NCBI GenBank assembly: GCA_964640965.1
Contig: CAZXJB010000134.1
Location: 1 to 5,399 of the forward strand
Source: HRBIN12 sp964640965
GTDB taxonomy: Bacteria > Actinomycetota > UBA4738 > HRBIN12
Reading direction: 5' to 3'
Length of the DNA: 5,399 nucleotides
Part shown: piece by piece, positions 1-5,066 of the stretch
Numbering within the stretch: position 1 is the stretch's first letter
Layout: each line of letters starts with the position of its first letter
The notes under the pieces: model-generated
Told to the model about the DNA's origin: nothing
Databases searched by the model: none
What the model saw: the letters and a program-made list of their open reading frames with translations, nothing else
Position numbers and translations under genes: made by a program

Positions 1-237
1 CTGCCGGGGGGCGAGGTCGTGCTCGGGCGCCTCTACGTCCGCGGCCCTTACCCGGTCGGCAGCGGCGACGCCTTCCTCGGCGGGCTCGTCACGGCCCTCG
101 AGCGGGGGGACGGATGGCCGGAGGCGCTCCGGCTCGCGCTCGGCGCCGCGGCCGCGAACGCCGAGGTCCCCGGGGCCGGGCGCCTGGACCCGGGTCGCGC
201 CCGGGCGCTCGCCCGCGAGGCCGAGCTCGCCCCGTGA
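1..237 (+). CDS. PfkB-family sugar kinase, C-terminal fragment
   Basis: This is the 3' end of a gene that begins left of the window; 78 codons remain before TGA. The fragment carries the PfkB signature GSGDAFLGG at fragment residues 20-28. Asp23 matches the catalytic base that activates the sugar hydroxyl for ATP-dependent phosphorylation, and the glycines form the anion hole. A helix rich in Ala and Leu (EALRLALGAAAANAEVPGAG, about residues 41-60) follows, as in the C-terminal lobe of this fold. The stretch AAANAEVPGAGRLDP resembles 1-phosphofructokinase and tagatose-6-phosphate kinase (FruK/LacC) more than ribokinase, which is an inference from a short tail. The substrate-binding half is outside the window, so the sugar cannot be named. 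The next gene has its own likely promoter, so the kinase may belong to a separate unit. Confidence 0.85.
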   Translation: MPGGEVVLGRLYVRGPYPVGSGDAFLGGLVTALERGDGWPEALRLALGAAAANAEVPGAGRLDPGRARALAREAELAP

Positions 238-269
238 GCGGTGAGATGCCCTGGGTGTGCCACGGTTCC

Positions 270-297
270 TTGACAGGCTCCGAGCGCGTGCCACGAT
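270..297 (+). promoter_or_regulatory. Candidate sigma70-type promoter for the binding-protein operon
   Basis: A perfect TTGACA lies at 270-275. Sixteen bases later is CACGAT (292-297), which matches only three of six positions of TATAAT. Transcription would begin near 304, giving a leader of about 25 bases that includes the ribosome binding site before ATG 329. It sits in the only sizeable plus-strand gap. In such GC-rich DNA an exact TTGACA is uncommon, but the weak -10 keeps confidence low. Confidence 0.35.
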
Positions 298-318
298 GCG
301 TCCGGTCACGGACATCCC

Positions 319-323
319 GGAGG
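319..323 (+). promoter_or_regulatory. Ribosome binding site deciding the ATG 329 start
   Basis: GGAGG lies five bases before ATG 329. In-frame GTG 257 and ATG 296 lack such a site. They would also put 24 or 11 extra residues in front of the twin-arginine signal, so 329 is the preferred start. Confidence 0.8.
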
Positions 324-328
324 AGCCC

Positions 329-1522
329 ATGAACCGCGGTCCGATCCTCCCGCGCCGACGCTTCCTGCGCGCGGCCGGTCTCGGGGCCGGGGCGCTCGCG
401 CTCGGCCCGCTGCTCGCCGCGTGCGGCAAGGAGCCGTCGGCGACCCGGACGGGCGCGAGCGGGTTCGACTGGTCCGAGCAGCGGAAGGCCGGCACCGTCA
501 CGTTCGCCAACTGGCCGCTGTACATCGACAAGCGCAAGGTGGGCGGCGAGGTCACCCATCCGACGCTGGAGGCCTTCACCGACGAGACGGGGATCCAGGT
601 CGAGTACCTCGAGCTGATCGAGGACTACGCCTCGTTCTTCGGCAAGCTCCAGCCGCAGCTCGAGGCCGGTCAGCCGACCGGGTTCGACCTCATCGTGATG
701 GGGTACCCGAAGTGGCTGCCGCTCATGATCTCGCGCGGCTACCTCATCCCGCTCGACCGCTCGCGCCTGCCGAACTTCGAGGCGCACGCCGCCCAGAAGT
801 ACAAGGAGGCGCCGTACGACCCCGGCAACCGATGGTCGATCCCGTACCAGTCCGGCATCACGGGGATCGGCTACAACATCGAGATGACCGGGCGCGAGCT
901 CACGAGCATCCAGGAGCTCTTCAACCCCGAGTTCGCGGGGTCGGTCGGCATGTTCCGCGACACCGAGGACACCCCCAACATGGCGCTCATCGCGCTCGGC
1001 GTGGACCCGCCGGAGGCGACGGAGGACGACTGGAAGCGCGCGGCCGACCTGCTCCTCCGCCAGCGGGACGACGGGCTCGTCCGCCAGTACTTCGGCCAGG
1101 GCTACATCGGGGCGCTGCAGAACGGCGAGGTGGCGCTCACGCTCGCGTGGTCGGCCGACGTCCTGCAGTCGATCAACAGCGGGTACGACAACCTCCGGTT
1201 CATCGTCCCCGAGGAGGGCGGCCTGCTGTGGACCGACAGCCTGTGCATCCCGATCGGCGCCGAGCACCCGCTCGACGCCATCATGCTGATGGACCACTTC
1301 TTCCGCCCCGAGATCGCCGCGATGCTGACCTCGTGGATCCAGAACGTCTCGCCGGTGCCCGAGGCGCAGGACATCCTGCGCGCGCAGGGGGACCCCGTCG
1401 CCGAGAACCCGCTGGTGTTCCCGACGCCCGAGATGTACGCGAGGCTGCGGGGCTACCGCGTGCTCGACGCCGACGAGCAGGAGCGCTGGGACGACCTGTT
1501 CCTGCCCATCTACCAGGCCTGA
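329..1522 (+). CDS. Tat-exported lipoprotein, PotD-like ABC transporter binding protein
   Basis: This 397-residue protein is a likely extracellular solute-binding component of a spermidine/putrescine-type ABC importer. Its N-terminus has a twin-arginine motif (RRRFL, 9-13), a hydrophobic stretch and a lipobox LLAAC with Cys32. Folded export through Tat and lipid anchoring outside the membrane are therefore expected. The mature part resembles E. coli PotD: NWPLY (Trp62, Tyr65), DLIVMGYPKW (120-129), ITGIGYN (177-183), RDTED (Asp211, Asp214), LAWS (Trp274) and EEGGLLWTDSL (Trp301, Asp303). From memory these match polyamine contacts Trp34, Tyr37, Asp168, Glu171, Trp229, Trp255 and Asp257, with Glu171 replaced by Asp. 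A polyamine or related cationic amine is the best guess for the ligand. No permease or ATPase gene is visible beside it. The decarboxylase gene follows after nine bases. Confidence 0.9.
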   Translation: MNRGPILPRRRFLRAAGLGAGALALGPLLAACGKEPSATRTGASGFDWSEQRKAGTVTFANWPLYIDKRKVGGEVTHPTLEAFTDETGIQVEYLELIEDYASFFGKLQPQLEAGQPTGFDLIVMGYPKWLPLMISRGYLIPLDRSRLPNFEAHAAQKYKEAPYDPGNRWSIPYQSGITGIGYNIEMTGRELTSIQELFNPEFAGSVGMFRDTEDTPNMALIALGVDPPEATEDDWKRAADLLLRQRDDGLVRQYFGQGYIGALQNGEVALTLAWSADVLQSINSGYDNLRFIVPEEGGLLWTDSLCIPIGAEHPLDAIMLMDHFFRPEIAAMLTSWIQNVSPVPEAQDILRAQGDPVAENPLVFPTPEMYARLRGYRVLDADEQERWDDLFLPIYQA

Positions 1523-1531
1523 TCACGTGCC

Positions 1532-2998
1532 GTGAGCGACCCCTCGCGAGCGGGTGAGCCGGAGCGGCCGGGGGTCCCGCCCGCGCTCGCGGGCGATCCC
1601 TGCCTCTCGGTCCGCGACGGCCACCTCTTCGTCGAGGACGTCGACGCGCTCGCGCTCGCCGAGCGGTTCGGCACGCCCCTGTACGTGATCTCCGAGACGC
1701 AGCTGCGTCGCAACGCCCGTCGGATCCGCGCCGCCTTCGAGGAGCGCTGGACCGAGGGTCCGGTCCGCGTGCTCGCCTCGATCAAGGCGAACCTGGCGCT
1801 CGCGCTGCGGCGCATCCTCACCCAGGAGGGGCTCGGCTGCGATACCTTCGGGCCGGGGGAGCTCGAGGCGGCCCTGCGCTCGGGCGTCCGACCGGAGCTG
1901 ATCTCGGTGAACGGGACGGCGAAGCCGCCCGAGCTCATCGAGCGGGCCGTGGCGCTCGGCGCCCGGCTCACGATCGATGCCGTGCGCGAGATCGGACTCG
2001 CCCGGGAGGCGGCCCGGCGCCTGGGACGACGCGCGACGGTCCGGTTCCGGCTCCGCCCCGACTACCGCGAGCTCGACCTGCCGAGCGAGTTCGCCGCCGA
2101 GGACGTGCCGATCCGCGCGTTCGCGAGCACCTACAAGCCGGGGATCCCGACGGCCGACCTGCTCCGGGTCGGCCTGGAGGCTCTGGCCGCGCCCGAGCTC
2201 GACGTCTCGGGCGTGATGGCGCACCTCGGTCGGCACCACCACGACCCCACGGTGTGGCGCGGGATGGTGCGGGGGCTCGTGGCGACGCTCGCGGAGCTCT
2301 CGCGCGCGTGGGGCGGCTGGCGACCGCGCGAGATCGATCTCGGCGGGGGCTTCCCGAGCCGTCGGGATCCGACGGGCCGAGCCCTCCCGCGAGGGGCGTC
2401 GCGTCCCCTGTTCGGGCCCTCGGTCGAGGAGCACGCCGAGGTCCTCACGAGCGCGCTCCGCGGGGAGCTCGCGGCGGCCGGCATCGACCCGGCCGGGATC
2501 GCGCTCGAGGTCGAGCCGGGGCGGGCGCTCTTCGCCGACGCCGGGATCCACCTCACGAGGGTCGTGAACGACAAGCGCGAGCCGGGCCGGGAGCCCGAGC
2601 GCTGGATCGAGACCGACACGACCGAGATGTTCCTCCTCGACCTGCTGATCGAGCACGACGTCTTCCCGATCCTCGTCGCCGGCCGCGCCGACGCGCCCGT
2701 CGCCGAGCCCGTCGACGTGATGGGCGTGAGCTGCGGGTTCGACGTGCTGGCACGCGGCCTCGCGCTCCCGCCGGTCGGGCCCGGCGACGTGCTCGCGTTC
2801 CTCGACACGGGCGCCTACCAGGAGGCCGTCGCCACGAACTTCAACGCGCTCCCGCGCCCGGGGACGGTGCTCGTGTGGCAGGATTCCGCCGAGGTGATCA
2901 GGCGCGCCGAGACCATCGAGGACGTGTTCCGGCGCGACCGGATCCCCGAGCGTCTGGAGGGGGAGTGGACGGACCCAGGCTCGACCACGTCTCGGTGA
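1532..2998 (+). CDS. Fold-III PLP-dependent amino acid decarboxylase (LysA/ODC superfamily)
   Basis: The 488-residue product is longer than typical LysA (about 420), with roughly 30 extra N-terminal residues. The alanine-racemase-type barrel is clear: SIKAN with the PLP-binding Lys85, GCDTFGPGELEAALRSG (102-118), HLGRHHH starting at His231 in place of the usual HIGSQ, the phosphate-binding DLGGGFP (269-275) and EPGR (328-331). The C-terminal domain has CGFDVLARG (401-409) and DTGAYQEAVATNFNALPRP (425-443), the latter matching the GAY...SSNYN.RPR region. Canonical diaminopimelate decarboxylases have CESGD here. This protein has Cys401 but one residue fewer before the Asp and no Glu, so it may act on another amino acid, or even as a racemase-like enzyme. 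GTG 1532 is the only plausible start: the frame is stopped by the preceding gene's TGA three codons earlier. No Shine-Dalgarno site is visible, which suggests coupled translation. Confidence 0.88.
   Translation: MSDPSRAGEPERPGVPPALAGDPCLSVRDGHLFVEDVDALALAERFGTPLYVISETQLRRNARRIRAAFEERWTEGPVRVLASIKANLALALRRILTQEGLGCDTFGPGELEAALRSGVRPELISVNGTAKPPELIERAVALGARLTIDAVREIGLAREAARRLGRRATVRFRLRPDYRELDLPSEFAAEDVPIRAFASTYKPGIPTADLLRVGLEALAAPELDVSGVMAHLGRHHHDPTVWRGMVRGLVATLAELSRAWGGWRPREIDLGGGFPSRRDPTGRALPRGASRPLFGPSVEEHAEVLTSALRGELAAAGIDPAGIALEVEPGRALFADAGIHLTRVVNDKREPGREPERWIETDTTEMFLLDLLIEHDVFPILVAGRADAPVAEPVDVMGVSCGFDVLARGLALPPVGPGDVLAFLDTGAYQEAVATNFNALPRPGTVLVWQDSAEVIRRAETIEDVFRRDRIPERLEGEWTDPGSTTSR
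2956..2960 (+). promoter_or_regulatory. Ribosome binding site for the VOC gene, inside the decarboxylase gene
   Basis: GGAGG lies four bases before GTG 2965. It supports this start over GTG 2995, which would form a neat four-base GTGA overlap with the upstream stop but would drop the first metal-ligand histidine. Confidence 0.7.
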
Positions 2999-3462
2999 CC
3001 TGTGCCGACCTCGAGCGGTCCATCGCGTTCTACCGCGACGTGCTCGGGCTCCCGCTGCTCGGCCGGGGCGAGGCCGCGGAGCGGGAGCTCTCGACCCTCA
3101 CCGGTCTGGAGGGGGTCCGGCTGCGCTGGGCCGAGCTCGACCTCGGCAGGGGCCAGGTGCTCGAGCTCGTCGAGTACCTGCACCCGCGCGGCAGGGTCCT
3201 GGAGCCGAGGGTCCACGACCCGGGCGCGGGGCACCTCGCGCTCGCCGTCGAGGACATCGAGGCGGCCCACGCTCGCCTCGTCGCCGCCGGCGCGCGGGTC
3301 CGCTCGGAGCCCGTCCGCCTCACCGAGGAGGGCGACTGGAACGGCGTGCGGGTCCTGTACGCGTCGGATCCCGACGGCGCGACCGTCGAGCTCCTCGAGC
3401 GCCCGCGCGTGATCCGGCTCCCGGAGGCCGAGCCCGCCACCGAGGCGGCCGAGCGTCCCTGA
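2965..3462 (+). CDS. VOC-superfamily (glyoxalase/epimerase-fold) metalloprotein
   Basis: The 165-residue protein has two babbb modules of the vicinal oxygen chelate fold. The first is LDHVSVTCADLERSIAFYRD (6-25), then QVLELVEYL. The second is GHLALAVEDIEAAHARL (89-105), then YASDPDGATVELLE. Likely divalent-metal ligands are His8, Glu67, His90 and Glu142, the usual H/E/H/E set, so an active metalloenzyme is expected. Relatives include glyoxalase I, methylmalonyl-CoA epimerase, fosfomycin-resistance enzymes and ring-cleaving dioxygenases; the sequence alone does not choose among them. The C-terminal 20 residues are a charged, Pro/Ala/Glu-rich tail. Its start lies inside the decarboxylase gene with a 34-base overlap, so the two are probably co-translated and functionally linked. 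Removal of a reactive aldehyde or epimerisation of a pathway intermediate would fit, but this is conjecture. Confidence 0.87.
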   Translation: MDGPRLDHVSVTCADLERSIAFYRDVLGLPLLGRGEAAERELSTLTGLEGVRLRWAELDLGRGQVLELVEYLHPRGRVLEPRVHDPGAGHLALAVEDIEAAHARLVAAGARVRSEPVRLTEEGDWNGVRVLYASDPDGATVELLERPRVIRLPEAEPATEAAERP

Positions 3463-3475
3463 GCGGCTCGCTCAG
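3459..3475. terminator. Short hairpin across the two convergent stop codons
   Basis: CTGAGC (3459-3464) and GCTCAG (3470-3475) form a perfect six-base-pair stem with a five-base loop. It contains the TGA of the VOC gene and the TGA of the opposing NagB-like gene. There is no T-tract on either side, so it is at best a weak bidirectional terminator. It may simply follow from two facing TGA codons followed by GC. Confidence 0.3.
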
Positions 3476-4359
3476 CGGACCCGCCACTCGGGGTGCTCGC
3501 TCAAAGGGTGCGAGGCGGTCTCGCGCGTGGCCGTGAGGAGCGCGTCGGGGTGCCGCTGGAGGAGCGTGATCGGGTACTCCGGCGTGGGGTCGGAGAAGAG
3601 CGCGACGCGGAAGGCCGTCTGCTTCCACGCCCCGGTGTCGCTGAAGAGCCGGACCCGGGCGGCCGAGAGGCACTCGCGCATCCCCAGCGTGATCGACATC
3701 GGTGGCACGAACTGGTACGCGCCGCCGAAGGTGCGGTGCGCGAGCGCGATGATCGTGTCCGGGTTGTTCTCCTGGATCCGGATCGTCGAATCCGCGAGCT
3801 CCTCGAGGCGCATCCGCGCGAACGGCCTGCGGTCGGCCTGGTTGTAGGCCACGTGCCCGTCCTGGCCCCAGCCGCCGAGCGTGAGGTCGATCGGCGCCTC
3901 GGCGATCCGCTCGGCCACCTCCTCGGCGGTCTCCGGGAGCAGCCAGCAGCGCTGGTCCTCGGGGACGTTCAGCTCCGGGTCGATGCCGCCGTAGAAGTGC
4001 CGCTCCATGAAGCTGCGGAAGTTGTAGGGGTGCCCCTCGGGGAGCGGCCGGCCGTGGCGGTCGAGGCACTCGTCCATGTGGAAGACCGTGAGGTGCCGCA
4101 GCGAGACGCGTCGTTCGTTCACCTCGCGCGTCCACGGCTCGTACCAGCTCCTCGGCCCGCACGGCACGATCGCGCGCGTCGGCAGGCCCTGCGCGTTGCG
4201 CTCGGCGACGAGGTCGACGAGCTCCCGCGCCATCGCGAGGCCCATGGCGGCGGCGTCGGGCACGATCCGGAAGGGGATCTTCGTGGGGTACCGCTCGAGC
4301 TCGTCGACGGGGATGCGGCACCACCGCTCGAGATCGATGGGGTCGACGTCCCTGCTCAT
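3472..4359 (-). CDS. NagB-family sugar-phosphate isomerase/deaminase with altered active site
   Basis: The 295-residue product has the glucosamine-6-phosphate deaminase fold, somewhat longer than E. coli NagB (266). Visible motifs are FHMDE (93-97; Asp96 matches NagB Asp72) and GGWGQDGHVAYNQ (162-174; Asp167 and His169 match Asp141 and His143). Next is AHRTFGGAYQFVPPMSITLG (207-226), which aligns without gaps to NagB's NSRFF...VPKYALTVG and keeps the phosphate-binding Arg. GAWKQTAF (243-250) retains the Lys equivalent to Lys208, and LLQRHP (266-271) matches CLQLHP. Two key features differ: Gln174 replaces catalytic Glu148, and CGPRSW (67-72) replaces the TGGTP phosphate loop. I therefore do not name it nagB. 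It probably isomerises a different sugar phosphate, without deamination or with altered proton transfer. It is the last gene of the minus operon, ten bases after araD. Confidence 0.87.
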   Translation of the reverse strand: MSRDVDPIDLERWCRIPVDELERYPTKIPFRIVPDAAAMGLAMARELVDLVAERNAQGLPTRAIVPCGPRSWYEPWTREVNERRVSLRHLTVFHMDECLDRHGRPLPEGHPYNFRSFMERHFYGGIDPELNVPEDQRCWLLPETAEEVAERIAEAPIDLTLGGWGQDGHVAYNQADRRPFARMRLEELADSTIRIQENNPDTIIALAHRTFGGAYQFVPPMSITLGMRECLSAARVRLFSDTGAWKQTAFRVALFSDPTPEYPITLLQRHPDALLTATRETASHPLSEHPEWRVR

Positions 4360-4364
4360 CCGCC

Positions 4365-4370
4365 CCTCCT
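4365..4370 (-). promoter_or_regulatory. Ribosome binding site of the NagB-like gene
   Basis: AGGAGG on the minus strand lies five bases before ATG 4359. Its first A is the last base of the araD TGA, so terminating ribosomes sit on this site. This supports translational coupling between the two genes. Confidence 0.85.
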
Positions 4371-5044
4371 CACCGCTGTCCGTAGGTCTCGTGGTACCGG
4401 GTCCACCACTTCTCGATCTCCTCGGGCGGCAGGGGCGCCGGCGTGCCGAGGGCGCTCGCGAGCCACATCGTCTTCGCGGCGTCCTCGATCATCGCCGCGG
4501 CCTTCAGGGCCGCCCGCGGCGTCGCGTCGAAGGCGAAGACGCCGTGCCCGGCGAGCAGGATGCCCGGCGCGCGCGTGCGGTGGGCGAGGATCGCCTCGGC
4601 GATGTGGTCGCCCTCGTTGTCCGCGTACGGCGCGCAGGGGATCTCACCGCCGAACTCATCGGCCATGGCGGTGAGCGCGCAGGGGATCGGTCGGCCGAGC
4701 GCGGCCCAGGCCGTCGCGAAGTTCGAGTGGGTGTGCACGACCCCGCCGATCGTCGGGTCCGCCCGGTAGAGCGCGAGGTGGTGCGGCGTGTCCACGCTCG
4801 GACGGAGCGGGCTCGCCACGCCGTCGGGCACGAGCTCGGCGGGGGCGGGCCTCCCGTCGAGCGTGACGACCGCGAGGTCCTCGGGCCGGAGGCGGTCGTA
4901 GTCGACGCCGCTCGGCTTGATGAGCACGAGCCCGTGCTCGCGGTCGATGCCGCTCGCGTTCCCGCTGTGCATCACGACGAGCCGGTGGGCGGGGAGCTCG
5001 ACGTTCGCCCGCCACACCTCCTCCCGGAGCTGCGCGAAGCCCAT
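4370..5044 (-). CDS. araD: L-ribulose-5-phosphate 4-epimerase (class II aldolase family)
   Basis: This 224-residue protein matches AraD (231 in E. coli) along its whole length. It interconverts L-ribulose 5-phosphate and D-xylulose 5-phosphate by zinc-dependent retro-aldol cleavage and recombination, feeding pentoses into the pentose phosphate pathway. Visible features are SGNASG (27-32), IKPSGVDY (42-49, substrate phosphate site), SVDTPHH (83-89, Asp85) and the zinc-binding VHTHS (His104, His106). They continue with MADEF (Asp129, equivalent to Asp120), GHGVF (His167, third zinc ligand) and a C-terminal TYGQ with Tyr221, equivalent to Tyr229. All known catalytic and metal residues are therefore present. 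The paralogues UlaF and SgbE catalyse the same reaction in ascorbate or gulonate breakdown, so the pathway is not fixed by this gene. ATG 5044 is chosen for its AGGAGG site and because homology begins there. No araA or araB is visible. Confidence 0.92.
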   Translation of the reverse strand: MGFAQLREEVWRANVELPAHRLVVMHSGNASGIDREHGLVLIKPSGVDYDRLRPEDLAVVTLDGRPAPAELVPDGVASPLRPSVDTPHHLALYRADPTIGGVVHTHSNFATAWAALGRPIPCALTAMADEFGGEIPCAPYADNEGDHIAEAILAHRTRAPGILLAGHGVFAFDATPRAALKAAAMIEDAAKTMWLASALGTPAPLPPEEIEKWWTRYHETYGQR

Positions 5045-5049
5045 CGTGT

Positions 5050-5055
5050 CCTCCT
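5050..5055 (-). promoter_or_regulatory. Ribosome binding site of araD
   Basis: AGGAGG (part of GGAGGAGG, 5057-5050) lies five bases before ATG 5044, within the 22-base gap after the upstream gene's stop. It rules out the long upstream extension of this reading frame, which has no such site and no AraD similarity. Confidence 0.85.
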
Positions 5056-5066
5056 CCGTGCGTCGG

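Noticed and set aside
257..328. GTG 257 or ATG 296 as the start of the binding protein
   Set aside because: Neither has a ribosome binding site. The candidate promoter would place the transcript start after both, and the Tat signal begins properly from ATG 329.
89..1297. Long minus-strand open frame opposite the binding-protein gene (402 codons)
   Set aside because: Its translation is dominated by Arg, Glu, Val and Leu with no domain motif, whereas the opposite strand encodes a clear PotD-like lipoprotein. Long antisense frames are expected in such GC-rich coding DNA.
1524..1531. CACGTG-containing palindrome as an operator
   Set aside because: A six-base palindrome inside a nine-base gap is easily due to chance in GC-rich DNA, and there is no repeat of it or nearby promoter.
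1523..2656. Long minus-strand open frame opposite the decarboxylase gene
   Set aside because: Low-complexity, Arg-rich translation with no motif. The plus strand has all fold-III PLP decarboxylase motifs.
2254..2964. Upstream extension of the VOC reading frame inside the decarboxylase gene
   Set aside because: The extension is Arg/Ala/Gly-rich shadow sequence. VOC similarity and a ribosome binding site begin at GTG 2965.
3493..4674. Plus-strand open frame opposite the NagB-like and araD genes
   Set aside because: No recognisable domain and skewed Arg/Val/Glu composition, while the minus strand encodes two well-supported enzymes here.
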